Made by a program: the position numbers and the translations under genes. From positions 2,232,001-2,296,000 of the forward strand of contig NZ_CP054691.1 in the NCBI RefSeq assembly GCF_013348785.1: a stretch of DNA of 64,000 bases. The letters run 5' to 3'. This document shows, piece by piece, positions 46,818-55,150 of this stretch (its first letter is position 1; each line of letters opens with the position of its first letter). The notes beneath the pieces were generated by a model, which saw only the letters and a program-made list of their open reading frames with translations, was not told where the DNA came from and searched no databases. This DNA comes from Gordonia sp. X0973 (lineage in GTDB: Bacteria; Actinomycetota; Actinomycetes; Mycobacteriales; Mycobacteriaceae).

Positions 46818-47506
46818 CACCACCCCAGGGCGGCGCACTGCGTCGTCGGCCCCAATTGTCGGAGGAGGTCGCCGGCGCGATCCGACACCGGATCATGACC
46901 GGCGACTTCCGCCCCGGCGACCCCATCCGCATGGATGAAACGGCCGCCGAACTCGGGGTCAGCGTCACGCCGGTGCGCGAGGCTCTGCTCACGCTGCGGG
47001 GCGAGGGGATGGTGAACCTCGCCCCGCACCGCGGGTACGTCGTGGCCGACCTCTCGCGCACCGACGTCGAGGACATCTTCTGGCTGCAGGGCCAGATCGC
47101 GGTGAAGATCGCGCTGCGCACCGCCGACATGGTCTCCCCCGAAGACGTCGAACTGCTCACCGCCTGCAACGAACGGCTGCGCGCGGCGGTGGGTTCCGGC
47201 GACGTCGACGAGATCGTCGACGCGGAGTTCGACTTCCACCGCACCCATAACCGCATCTCGGCCAGCGACAAGCTGGCGTGGTTCCTGTTCAACGCGACGC
47301 ACTACACCCCGCACCGGATCTACGCCGCCGATCCCGACTGGGGTTCGGTGGCCGTCGACAGCCACGCCCGCCTCATCGACGGGTACCGCACCGGCGATCG
47401 CGCGCTGATCGTCGAGCAGGTGCAGCGCCAATTCGACGACGGTGCCGCGCGCCTGGTCGCCCGGCTCTCCGCAGCCGGCATCTGGGATCCCGAGCCACGC
47501 GGCTGA
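46814..47506 (+). CDS. GntR-family regulator, FCD (FadR) subgroup
   Basis: A 230-residue regulator. The N-terminal winged helix is clear (SEEVAGAIRHRIMTGDFRPG, ETAAELGVSVTPVREALLTL), followed by an all-helical FCD domain with the His/Asp ligand-metal residues (EFDFHRTHNRIS, HARLIDGY). FCD proteins sense organic acids or acyl-CoA. It overlaps the acyl-CoA dehydrogenase by 4 nt, so it very likely regulates that operon, through the palindrome at 45628-45645. GTG start. Confidence 0.9.
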   Translation: MTPPQGGALRRRPQLSEEVAGAIRHRIMTGDFRPGDPIRMDETAAELGVSVTPVREALLTLRGEGMVNLAPHRGYVVADLSRTDVEDIFWLQGQIAVKIALRTADMVSPEDVELLTACNERLRAAVGSGDVDEIVDAEFDFHRTHNRISASDKLAWFLFNATHYTPHRIYAADPDWGSVAVDSHARLIDGYRTGDRALIVEQVQRQFDDGAARLVARLSAAGIWDPEPRG

Positions 47507-47574
47507 CCAGCGGTTTTGTCCGCGTTCAGGCAATGCGCTAGAGTCAACATCCGGCTCATACGAGCCGATGCCAA

Positions 47575-47647
47575 TCCCCCATAGCTCAATTGGCAGAGCA
47601 TTCGACTGTTAATCGAACGGTTACTGGTTCGAGTCCAGTTGGGGGAG
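47575..47647 (+). tRNA. tRNA-Asn (anticodon GTT)
   Basis: A 73-nt cloverleaf: acceptor TCCCCCA/TGGGGGA with G discriminator, D-arm GCTCAATTGGCAGAGC, anticodon arm TTCGA-CTGTTAA-TCGAA, T-arm CTGGTTCGAGTCCAG. CCA not encoded. Confidence 0.95.
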
Positions 47648-47652
47648 CTCAG

Positions 47653-47680
47653 AACCGCCTGCTCGCGCAGGCGGTTTTTT
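47653..47680 (+). terminator. Intrinsic terminator after tRNA-Asn
   Basis: Arms AACCGCCTGC and GCAGGCGGTT around a 4-nt loop, ending in a run of six T (the last two of the 3' arm plus four more). Confidence 0.92.
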
Positions 47681-47799
47681 GTCGCCCTGATACGCCTGGT
47701 TAGCCGCGCAGGCGGAGGCGACCGCGACCGCAGTCTTGAACAGCAGGGGCCAGGTGGTCACCTGCTGGCCGCGCAACCGGATGGGCTGGAGGCACTGAA

Positions 47800-48042
47800 A
47801 TGCGATTCCTGGAGCCATTCACCGAAGACCAGCGTGCACAGATCCGGGCGAGCGTCGCCCGACACGGTGGCGAGTACGAGTTGCTTCGTCTCGAATCCCT
47901 GGACAACCCGACGGCCGCCGACGCCGAAGCGATCATCGACCTGCTCGGCAATGACGTGGCGGTCGACGCCGACGGCAACCCCGAGCCGGGCGCCGACTAC
48001 GTGATCTCGGTCATCGAGGCGGTGACCGAGCACTGGACGTGA
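47800..48042 (+). CDS. Small acidic hypothetical protein
   Basis: An 80-residue acidic cytosolic protein I do not recognise. It starts MRFLEPFTEDQRAQIRASVA, behind GGAGG at good distance, and has helical segments plus DVAVDADGNPEPGADYVI in the middle. Codon bias is normal for this genome, so it is likely a real gene. It lies 119 bp after the tRNA-Asn terminator and 72 bp before the ThrE-type exporter; no function can be inferred. Confidence 0.65.
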   Translation: MRFLEPFTEDQRAQIRASVARHGGEYELLRLESLDNPTAADAEAIIDLLGNDVAVDADGNPEPGADYVISVIEAVTEHWT

Positions 48043-48114
48043 CGCGGGGATCACGGCGCGGGAACACCGAGGATCACTAGGCTGGTGCGGAGGCGACGAG
48101 GAGGAGGCGCGGGC

Positions 48115-49512
48115 GTGCGTGATCTGTTGCGGCGCGGCATGGACCGAGTGTTCGGAACCCGACCCGCGACGATCGACACCATCGAGCCGGGCAGCATCGT
48201 CATCGCCCCGCGCAAGCCGATCGACCTCCGCGACGAGGCGGCGATCACCGAGGTCCTCGACCTGGCACTGCGGATCGGCGCGGTATTGCTCGACGCCGGC
48301 ACCGGGGCCGTGGACACCCGACACCAGGTGGAATTCGTCGCCAACATCTACGGACTCGAAGACGTCGACGTCGACGTCACCTTCAACACCATCCTGATCT
48401 GCGCCCGGCGCGGGAGCACGTTGCCGCCGATCACCGCGTCGCGCACCGTCTACTACCGTTCCCTCGACTTCACCCGGCTCGCCCAGATGGACCGCCTGGT
48501 GCGGAAGATCCGACGGCTGTCCATCACCCCCGCCACCGCCCACGGCATCGTCGACGACATCACCGAGGCACCCCACCCCTATCCGCGGTGGGTGGCGACA
48601 CTCGCCTGGGGGTTGATGGCACTGGGCGTCGGCATCTTCCTCGGCGGCACCTGGGTCGTCTGGCTCACCGCGTTCGCCACGTCGGTCGTCATCATCGAGG
48701 TGAACCGACGGCTCAACCGCATCGGTACCCCGCCGTTCTTCCAACAGATGGCCGGCGGATTCCTCGCCGTCCTTCCCGCGGCATTGCTCAACCCGGTGCT
48801 GGAGAGCAGCGGCCTGGGTTTTCGGCCGACGCAGATCATCGCGGCGGGCATCATCGTCCTGCTGTCGGGCCTGACCCTGGTCGGCGCGGTACAGGACGCC
48901 ATCACCGGCGCACCCATCACGGGCACCGCCCGATTCACCGAGGTTGTGGTGATGACCGGCGGCATCATGATCGGGGTCGCCCTCTCGATCCGCTTCGTCG
49001 GCCTATTCGACGTCCACCTCCCTGCCCTCACCGCCGTGCCACCGTTCGGGGCCGCCGACGTGCCCGCCCGCGTCGTGGGCGGTGCCATCGCCGCCTTCGC
49101 CTTCGCGCTGGCCAGCTACGCCGAGCGCCGGGCACTGCCGGCCGCCTTCGTCGCCGGCGCGATCGGCTCCGGCGTCACGGCCGCACTGATGCTGACCAAC
49201 CTCGGACCGGTGTTCGGATATGCCGCCGCCGCGACGATCGTCGGCCTCGTCGGCGGTATCGCCGCCCGCCGATCGCTCACTCCGCCGCTGGTCATCGCCG
49301 TCGCCGGCATCACGCCGCTGCTGCCCGGCCAGGCGATCTACCGCGGCATGTACGGCCTGATGACCGGCACCGGCGGCACCTCCGCCATGGTCACGGCCTT
49401 CATCATCGGGGTCGGGCTGGCCGCCGGAGTAACACTGGGCGAGTTCATCGCCCGCATCCTGCGCCGACCGCGCCTGCCCAACGTCTTCACCGCCTACCGC
49501 CGCACCCGTTGA
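48115..49512 (+). CDS. ThrE-type threonine/serine exporter family membrane protein
   Basis: A 465-residue membrane protein. The cytosolic N-terminal part (residues 1 to about 150) has the ThrE hydrolase-like segment (ALRIGAVLLDAGTGAVDTRH, VEFVANIYGLEDVDVDVTFN). Then come about ten hydrophobic helices covering the ThrE and ThrE_2 halves, with RWVATLAWGLMALGVGIFLG at the first and GITPLLPGQAIYRGMYGL in the second half. ThrE exports threonine and serine in Corynebacterium. GTG at 48115 follows GAGGAGG; the ORF could extend 10 codons further up without support. Confidence 0.88.
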   Translation: MRDLLRRGMDRVFGTRPATIDTIEPGSIVIAPRKPIDLRDEAAITEVLDLALRIGAVLLDAGTGAVDTRHQVEFVANIYGLEDVDVDVTFNTILICARRGSTLPPITASRTVYYRSLDFTRLAQMDRLVRKIRRLSITPATAHGIVDDITEAPHPYPRWVATLAWGLMALGVGIFLGGTWVVWLTAFATSVVIIEVNRRLNRIGTPPFFQQMAGGFLAVLPAALLNPVLESSGLGFRPTQIIAAGIIVLLSGLTLVGAVQDAITGAPITGTARFTEVVVMTGGIMIGVALSIRFVGLFDVHLPALTAVPPFGAADVPARVVGGAIAAFAFALASYAERRALPAAFVAGAIGSGVTAALMLTNLGPVFGYAAAATIVGLVGGIAARRSLTPPLVIAVAGITPLLPGQAIYRGMYGLMTGTGGTSAMVTAFIIGVGLAAGVTLGEFIARILRRPRLPNVFTAYRRTR

Positions 49513-49599
49513 TCGGTATCCGAATCCTCTCCGCGCAAGAGCGGCCACTCGTACAGTTGATGACGGCCGGGGAAGCTGCTACCGAGACGGAGTCCCCGC

Positions 49600-49845
49600 A
49601 TGCCCGCAACGACCGCCACCCTCATCGCCAGAACCTTCGCGGCCCTCGCCGTCGGCGCGGCCGGAATGGTCCCGCTCACCGTCGCCGCATCGGTGCACGC
49701 CTCCCCTCTGCCCGGCGCGACGCAGGCCACGTACTACGAGAACTGCACCGAGGCGCGCAAGGCCGGCGTCACCCCGATCCAGAAGGGTGAGGACGGCTAC
49801 GCCTCGCACCTCGACCGCGACGGAGACGGTATCGCCTGCGAATGA
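49600..49845 (+). CDS. Small secreted excalibur-domain protein
   Basis: An 81-residue protein: signal peptide (ARTFAALAVGAAGMVPLTVA, cleavage near VHASP) followed by one excalibur domain of about 40 residues, with YYENCTEARKAGVTPI and the calcium-binding end DRDGDGIACE. The two Cys likely form a disulfide. Excalibur domains occur in secreted wall-associated proteins; a single free copy has no known role. Confidence 0.85.
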   Translation: MPATTATLIARTFAALAVGAAGMVPLTVAASVHASPLPGATQATYYENCTEARKAGVTPIQKGEDGYASHLDRDGDGIACE

Positions 49846-49863
49846 ATCCACACCGTCCGGGCG

Positions 49864-49869
49864 TAGGCT
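49864..49869 (+). promoter_or_regulatory. -10 element of a probable leaderless promoter (49876 gene)
   Basis: TAGGCT, 6 nt before the ATG at 49876. Confidence 0.5.
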
Positions 49870-49875
49870 GCCCCG

Positions 49876-50316
49876 ATGGCCCGCTTCACCATCGACGACA
49901 TCGACTACGCCCAGAACGGCTCGGGCACGCCGCACGCCATTCCCGAACTCCGGGCACAGCTACCCGTCTCGGCCGATGCCGTGCGCCAGATCGCCGCGAG
50001 CGACCGCGACGACTACTACATCGGCGTCCTGGAAAGCCCGGTCAAATACCACCCTGGACCGGACTTCGACTGGAGCCGACCCCAACCCCAACTCACCGGG
50101 ACCGACGACGACGGCCGCTTCGTCTCCGTTCTCGCCGTCGTCATCGTCGCCCTCATGGCCGGTAGCCAGGTGCACGCCGGAATGCGTGGATTCCCGGTCC
50201 AATTGGCCTACATCATCGACAACACCGTCAGCGAAGACACCGAGCTGCAGTTCGCCAAGTGCGACCTGATCGGGTGGGCCATGATCTCCGACGCCACCCC
50301 GGCCGCGGATACCTAG
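49876..50316 (+). CDS. Hypothetical protein with one hydrophobic segment
   Basis: A 146-residue protein of unknown function. The N-terminal half is hydrophilic (ARFTIDDIDYAQNGSGTPHA); a hydrophobic stretch near residues 77-95 (FVSVLAVVIVALMAGSQVHA) could be a membrane helix, or the core of a soluble domain. The C-terminal part has a single Cys (QFAKCDLIGW). Start fixed by a leaderless-type promoter. It is 9 bp from the GNAT gene, which nevertheless has its own promoter. Confidence 0.6.
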   Translation: MARFTIDDIDYAQNGSGTPHAIPELRAQLPVSADAVRQIAASDRDDYYIGVLESPVKYHPGPDFDWSRPQPQLTGTDDDGRFVSVLAVVIVALMAGSQVHAGMRGFPVQLAYIIDNTVSEDTELQFAKCDLIGWAMISDATPAADT

Positions 50317-50319
50317 GCT
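50314..50319 (+). promoter_or_regulatory. -10 element of a probable leaderless promoter (GNAT gene)
   Basis: TAGGCT, 6 nt before the ATG at 50326; it overlaps the stop of the preceding gene. Confidence 0.5.
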
Positions 50320-50325
50320 TACCCC

Positions 50326-50850
50326 ATGCTCTCGCTGCGCCGCGCCACGGTCGACGACGCCGAGGCGATAGCCGACGTCCACGTCCACTCCTGGCGATCG
50401 GGCTATCACGGCCTGCTCCCCCAGACCTTCCTCGACGGGTTGTCCGTCGAGCAGCGCGCCCGGCGCTGGCACGAGATCATCGGCGCGGAGGACTCTTCCA
50501 CCGTCCAACTCGTCGCGGAGCGCGACGGCGACATCGTCGGATTCACGGCATTCGGCGCCAGTCGCGAGGACGCCGCCGACGGCGAGCTGTGGGCGCTCTA
50601 CGTCCATCCCGACGCGTGGTCGGCGGGCGTCGGATCAGCGTTGCTCACCGGTGCCGAACAATGCCTCGCCGACGACGGATTCCGCGACGCCTACCTCTGG
50701 GTCCTCGACGGCAACGACCGCGCCAATCGGTTCTATCGGCGCCACGGTTGGCGGGCCGACGGCCGGACCCGCGTCGAGCGGCGCCCGGACGTGACGTTGC
50801 CCGAACACCGTCGGCACAAACCATTGGGCGGCCACGACTCACCGCGCTAA
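50326..50850 (+). CDS. GNAT-family N-acetyltransferase
   Basis: A 174-residue GNAT protein. LRRATVDDAEAIADVHVHSW opens the fold, ELWALYVHPDAWSAGVGSAL is the acetyl-CoA-binding motif A, and YLWVLDGNDRANRFYRRHGW motif B. The acceptor substrate is unknown. It is followed within 10 bp by another promoter-like TAACCT element. Confidence 0.88.
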   Translation: MLSLRRATVDDAEAIADVHVHSWRSGYHGLLPQTFLDGLSVEQRARRWHEIIGAEDSSTVQLVAERDGDIVGFTAFGASREDAADGELWALYVHPDAWSAGVGSALLTGAEQCLADDGFRDAYLWVLDGNDRANRFYRRHGWRADGRTRVERRPDVTLPEHRRHKPLGGHDSPR

Positions 50851-50853
50851 CCT
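50848..50853 (+). promoter_or_regulatory. -10-like element before a 17-codon ORF
   Basis: TAACCT, overlapping the GNAT stop, lies 6 nt before a GTG at 50860, the same spacing as the other leaderless promoters in this window. Confidence 0.35.
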
Positions 50854-50859
50854 GGTCCG

Positions 50860-50913
50860 GTGAGCAATCCGCGAATCGAGGAGTCCGGCGCCTTTCGCGC
50901 CCGTATCAGTTGA
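50860..50913 (+). CDS. Possible 17-residue leaderless micro-ORF
   Basis: GTG to TGA, 17 codons (SNPRIEESGAFRARIS after the start). Only the promoter spacing supports it; it could equally be the remnant of a longer gene. It lies between the GNAT and FBP-domain genes. No known peptide family fits. Confidence 0.25.
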   Translation: MSNPRIEESGAFRARIS

Positions 50914-51014
50914 CCGCGCCCCGCGCCGATCATGGTGATCGGCCGGATTAGCCTGCCCTCCTCTTCCGGATTTCTCGACGCCCATCGGCGTCGACCTCAC
51001 CGTTTGGTTCTCCT

Positions 51015-51506
51015 ATGCAACCCCTTTCCCAGACAACCATCCGTTCGGCCTTCCGCGGCGCCACGCGCAGCGAGGTCGCCCGAGTCACCTACCCCGACCT
51101 GGCCGACGTCGACTTCGCACGGCTCGAGTTCCTCGGCTGGCGCGACCCCAAGATCCCGCGTCGGGCCTACCTCGTCGTCGACCACGACGACGGGCCGGTG
51201 GCACTGTTGCTCACCCGGGCCGAGTCGAAACCGCGGGGGCGCGCGATGTGCTCCTGGTGCTCGGATGTGAACCTGTCCGACGACGCCGTGCTCTACACGG
51301 TTCGACGGGCGGGCGCCGCCGGTCGGCGCGGCTGCACTCTCGGGGTCCTGATCTGCGAGAAATTCGGTTGTTCGCGCAATGCGCGGCAGCTGCCCCCGGC
51401 CTATCACCGCGGCACCGATCTCGAGCAGATCCGCGACCAGCGCGTGGCCGAATTGCGACGTCGGATCCGCGCCTTCGTCGACGAGGTCCTGACCGACGTC
51501 GGCTGA
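51015..51506 (+). CDS. FBP-domain (treble-clef zinc finger) protein
   Basis: A 163-residue protein of the FBP/fibronectin-binding-protein-like family, similar to the C-terminal part of EF-G-binding proteins. Zinc ligands are in CSWCSDVN and ICEKFGCSRN. The family (FusB-like fold) is thought to bind ribosomal factors; that is known for distant members only. Start at 51015, MQPLSQTTIRSAFRGATRSE. An 8-bp inverted repeat (50925-50943) lies in its upstream region. Confidence 0.75.
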   Translation: MQPLSQTTIRSAFRGATRSEVARVTYPDLADVDFARLEFLGWRDPKIPRRAYLVVDHDDGPVALLLTRAESKPRGRAMCSWCSDVNLSDDAVLYTVRRAGAAGRRGCTLGVLICEKFGCSRNARQLPPAYHRGTDLEQIRDQRVAELRRRIRAFVDEVLTDVG

Positions 51507-51546
51507 GGCGGCCCGGTACCCTTCTGAGCGGGCCTGGTGCCCGCTG

Positions 51547-51620
51547 GGGGCGATAGCTCAGTTGGTTAGAGCCGCGGACTCATAATCCGCTGGTCCCGGG
51601 TTCGAGCCCCGGTCGCCCCA
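51547..51620 (+). tRNA. tRNA with anticodon CAT (elongator Met or Ile2)
   Basis: A 74-nt cloverleaf: acceptor GGGGCGA/TCGCCCC, D-arm GCTCAGTTGGTTAGAGC, anticodon arm GCGGA-CTCATAA-TCCGC, T-arm CCGGGTTCGAGCCCCGG. It is not an initiator, which would have an unpaired first base. Met versus lysidine-modified Ile2 cannot be decided here. Confidence 0.92.
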
Positions 51621-51670
51621 CGTCAGGACCGGAGCAGTTTCATCGTCGTCGGCCATGCGCCGACGAGGGG

Positions 51671-52657
51671 GTGCGCGTGACCGAGACCTCAAGTGCCACA
51701 ACGAGTCTGTTCGACGTATTGGCCGAACGGCTCACCCGCCGTCGTCGGGGCGAGGACCACCGCGACGACGGTCGGCGGGTCGTCCTCGTCATCGAGGGCG
51801 GCGGGATGCGCGGAACCGTGTCCGGCGGTATGGCCCGCGAGATCCACGAGCTGGGCCTGACACCGCTTTTCGACGCGGTGTACGGCGCCTCGGCGGGCGC
51901 GATCAACGCCGCGTGGCTCCTCAGCTCGCGCCCGGAGGGCATCGAGGGATGGCGCGACCCACGGTTCGCGCAGGCGCTCATCGACCCGCGCAACGTGCTG
52001 CGCCGACGTCCAATCATCGACGTGGAGCGGCTCATCGAGGACGTCTACGTCAACGACTGGGTACTCCCCTTCGAATCGGTGTTGACCGGCAGCGTCGCGA
52101 TCCACCCGTTGGCCACCGACGTGGCGACCGGCCAGTCGGTCGACCTCGCCCCGATGATCGACGACGCGGCGGACCTGCGCCTCGCGATCAGGGCGAGTGC
52201 GGCGCTGCCCCTCGTCGCGGGTCCACCGATCCGGATCGCCGGACGCCGCTTCTACGACGCCGGGTTGGCCGAATCGGTTCCGTATCGCCGAGCGCTCGCC
52301 GACGGCGCGACGCACGCGTTGGTGCTGCGGTCACGGCGCATCCTCGATACGGCCGATCCCTCGGAACCGAGCCGGGGCAACCGGCTGTTCGCCGCGACCG
52401 TGCTGCAGTTCACCTCCCCGGCGCTGCGCGCGGCCTACCTCGATCGCGACCGGCGGCTGCAGGAGGACGACGACACGTTGGCCGGCTACGACGCCGAGCC
52501 CGAGGCGACCGTCGTCTCGATCCGACCCGCCGACGACAGTCCCCGCGTCAGTCGACTCGAGTCGCGCGGCGAGGTGCTCGAACCGGCCTTCGAGGCGGGA
52601 CGAGAAGCCGTCCGTCGCCGACTCGCGCACATCGGGTCGGCCACCGGTATACGTTGA
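51671..52657 (+). CDS. Patatin-like phospholipase
   Basis: A 328-residue patatin-fold lipid acyl hydrolase. VIEGGGMRGTVSGG is the oxyanion loop, GASAGAINAAW the Ser nucleophile, and FYDAGLAESVPY the catalytic Asp (DAG in place of DGG). It probably cleaves membrane phospholipids or other acyl esters on the cytosolic side; no signal peptide is present. Start GTG at 51671 or GTG at 51677 are both possible. It lies 50 bp after the tRNA gene. Confidence 0.86.
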   Translation: MRVTETSSATTSLFDVLAERLTRRRRGEDHRDDGRRVVLVIEGGGMRGTVSGGMAREIHELGLTPLFDAVYGASAGAINAAWLLSSRPEGIEGWRDPRFAQALIDPRNVLRRRPIIDVERLIEDVYVNDWVLPFESVLTGSVAIHPLATDVATGQSVDLAPMIDDAADLRLAIRASAALPLVAGPPIRIAGRRFYDAGLAESVPYRRALADGATHALVLRSRRILDTADPSEPSRGNRLFAATVLQFTSPALRAAYLDRDRRLQEDDDTLAGYDAEPEATVVSIRPADDSPRVSRLESRGEVLEPAFEAGREAVRRRLAHIGSATGIR

Positions 52658-52689
52658 GGCCACGTCGTCCACCGACTTAGTGAGGCACC

Positions 52690-54333
52690 GTGCCGGATCC
52701 GTCCACCACCTACATCACCGGGCGAATCGTCCGAACCGACGTCGATGCCGACGACCCGAACGCCTCCGCCGAGGCGATGATCGTCGAGAACGGGTTGATC
52801 ACCGCCATCGGATCGAGGACCGACGTCGACCAGCCCGCGGGCGCGAAGGTCGTCGACGTCGCCGACGGCTGGATCCTGCCCGGCCTGATCGAGCCGCACG
52901 GCCACCCCAGCGTCGCCGCCTTCCAGCTCTGCTACGCCGTGGTCGACATCCGACCGGTCACCCTGTTCACCGCCGACGACGTGTGGGCGGCGATCAAGAA
53001 ACAAGTCGCCGCCAAGAGCGATCCGAAGGCCGCCGACCGGTGGGTCTTCGCCAACGGCTGGGACCCGCTGCTGCAGAAGGGCCTCACAGCGCCGACGATC
53101 GGCGAGCTGGACCGCGTCTGCCCCGACATTCCGCTGCTCATCGTCCACAACTCGGGACACTCGCTGTACTTCAACACGGCCGCGGCGAAGTACGCCAACC
53201 TCACCAAAGACACCCCCGATCCCGCGGATGGATCCTTCGGCCGCGACGCGAAGGGCGAGCTGACCGGCGTCGGCTACGAGGTCGGCGCCGTCAAGGCGGT
53301 GGCCGGACCGTTCCTCGCGAGCCTGGCCCCGAAGATGCCGCAGCTCATGCTCACCTACCTGCGGGATCTGCGCGGTAAAGGCATCACCACCATCGCCGAT
53401 CTGGGCTGGATGGCGCAGTTCAACCCGTTGATCCAGGGGCTGCAACAGGCCGCCGGCGGCACGCTGCCGGTCCGCCTGCGCACCTACGAACTCTCCGAAC
53501 CGGGCGCGAAGGCCTCCGTACCGCTGGACAACGGCGACGACTGGTTCCGCCAGGTAGGGATCAAACTCATCTCCGACGGTTCGCCCTGGGTGGGCAACAT
53601 CGCCACCTCCTTCCCCTACCTCACCAACGATGCGACGAAGGCGATCGGCCTGGAACCCCATCACATCGGCAAGGCCAACTTCACCAAGGAGCAGATGGTC
53701 GCCATCTGCGAGCAGTACGTCGGCGACGGCTGGCAACTCGCCACGCACGCACATGGCGACCTTGCCGTCGACCTCACCCTGGACGCCTACGAAGCGGCGA
53801 TCACGAAGCACAAACTGACCGATCACCGCTTCCGGGTGGAACACGGCGGCTTGATGACACCGGAGCAGTTCCGGCGCGCACAACGCCTCGGGGTCACCGC
53901 GTCGTTATTCGTCGACCACATCACGTACTGGGGTGAAGTCCTCGAAGACGACCTGTTCGGCAAGACTCGCGGCGGCGCCTGGGCGGACGCCGGCGCCGCG
54001 TCCGAGGCCGGGATCGCCGTCACCTTCCACAACGACGGCACCGTCACCCCCTGCGAACCGCTGCGGAACATCGCCGTCGCGCAGACGCGGACCTCGCGCC
54101 AGGGGCGCAAGCTCTCCGGCGGCACGGGCGTCACCCGCGACATCGCACTCCGCGGCCACACCGCGCACGCGGCGTGGCAGCTCAAGAGCGAGGGTCAGAT
54201 CGGCCTTCTGAAGGAGGGCAACTACGCCGACCTGACGGTCATCTCCGTCGACCCGCGCACGGCCGCGCCCGAGGACTTGGCCACGGCCCAAGTCCTGGCC
54301 ACCGCACACGCGGGGGTCCTCACGTCGACGTAG
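52690..54333 (+). CDS. Amidohydrolase family 3 (YtcJ-like), copy 1
   Basis: A 547-residue metal-dependent hydrolase. LPGLIEPHGHPSVAAF holds the HxH metal site, WQLATHAHGDLAVD and VEHGGLMTPEQF further His ligands, and VTFHNDGTVTPCEP the last Asp. YtcJ-type enzymes hydrolyse amide, carbamate or cyclic imide bonds; the substrate is unknown. It has about three-quarters identity by eye with the gene at 55151. Start GTG at 52690; a TATACG sequence (52648-52653) may be the -10 region. Its last 14 bp overlap the converging racemase-like gene. Confidence 0.85.
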   Translation: MPDPSTTYITGRIVRTDVDADDPNASAEAMIVENGLITAIGSRTDVDQPAGAKVVDVADGWILPGLIEPHGHPSVAAFQLCYAVVDIRPVTLFTADDVWAAIKKQVAAKSDPKAADRWVFANGWDPLLQKGLTAPTIGELDRVCPDIPLLIVHNSGHSLYFNTAAAKYANLTKDTPDPADGSFGRDAKGELTGVGYEVGAVKAVAGPFLASLAPKMPQLMLTYLRDLRGKGITTIADLGWMAQFNPLIQGLQQAAGGTLPVRLRTYELSEPGAKASVPLDNGDDWFRQVGIKLISDGSPWVGNIATSFPYLTNDATKAIGLEPHHIGKANFTKEQMVAICEQYVGDGWQLATHAHGDLAVDLTLDAYEAAITKHKLTDHRFRVEHGGLMTPEQFRRAQRLGVTASLFVDHITYWGEVLEDDLFGKTRGGAWADAGAASEAGIAVTFHNDGTVTPCEPLRNIAVAQTRTSRQGRKLSGGTGVTRDIALRGHTAHAAWQLKSEGQIGLLKEGNYADLTVISVDPRTAAPEDLATAQVLATAHAGVLTST

Positions 54334-55042
54334 CCCCGTGCGGCATCGGGAACACCGACGCCGCGACGATCGCCATGCCCACCGCTGCCGCAGTCGGGTC
54401 CACGACCGGAATGCCGATGGCCTCCTGCAGGAGGTCGCGGGCCGGTGACATGCCTCCCTCGCCCAGCACGATCACGTCGGCGCCGTCCTCGATGAGTTCC
54501 CTGGAGACCTCCGCGAGGCGGTCGAGAACCATCTTCGGGTCGATCGCGGTAGTCGGATCCAGCGCGTTCGCCGCGTCTCCGAGATCGATGTTCGCCGGAC
54601 GTTCGCCCGCGATGCGATGTCCGATGCCCAGCGACTCGTAGTACCTGTGGTGGCGCGCGACGGCCGCGTCCGAAATGCCGATCACGCCGACTTTGTCGCC
54701 GAGCGCCAGTGCCGTGTTGATCCCGCACTGGTTGATGCCGAAGACCTTGCGGCCGCCCGCGGCCTTTCGCGCCTCGGCGAGGCCGGGATCGGCGAAGCAG
54801 ACGACCACGAACACGTCGGTGTCGGGTTTGGACCCGACGAACTCGGTCATCGGCGGACCCACGCTGTCGATGTCCTCCTGGGTCTCCATCAGCTTGGGGC
54901 CACCGGGGAGGGTGACGACCTCGATCTCCGGTCCGTCGTCAAAGATCAACGGTTTGATCGAGTAGAGGATCCGCTGACGGATCGGCTCGTTGTCGTCGGC
55001 ATTCACGACGGTGATCCGCCGTCGGCCGTTTTCGTTCGCCAT
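54320..55042 (-). CDS. Asp/Glu-racemase-family protein lacking the second catalytic Cys
   Basis: A 240-residue protein of the aspartate/glutamate/hydantoin racemase superfamily. The first catalytic position is kept (VVVCFADPGLAEA), and KVGVIGISDAAVARHHRYY is the conserved middle strand. The second position reads VIVLGEGGMSPA, with Glu where racemases have Cys (LGCAGM). One Cys fits decarboxylases or one-base enzymes better than a classic racemase. ATG at 55042; a longer frame to 55627 is the shadow of the amidohydrolase. It lies, reversed, between two amidohydrolase paralogues, which suggests a shared hydantoin- or amide-like substrate. Confidence 0.8.
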   Translation of the reverse strand: MANENGRRRITVVNADDNEPIRQRILYSIKPLIFDDGPEIEVVTLPGGPKLMETQEDIDSVGPPMTEFVGSKPDTDVFVVVCFADPGLAEARKAAGGRKVFGINQCGINTALALGDKVGVIGISDAAVARHHRYYESLGIGHRIAGERPANIDLGDAANALDPTTAIDPKMVLDRLAEVSRELIEDGADVIVLGEGGMSPARDLLQEAIGIPVVDPTAAAVGMAIVAASVFPMPHGATST

Positions 55043-55150
55043 GAACGCACTGTAGAGGACCGATATGCCCATGCACGCCGGATCGAACCCGGTCTCGCCG
55101 GCCGCCTGTATAGGTTGAGACACATCCTGCTCCCGACAGAACGAGGCGAC

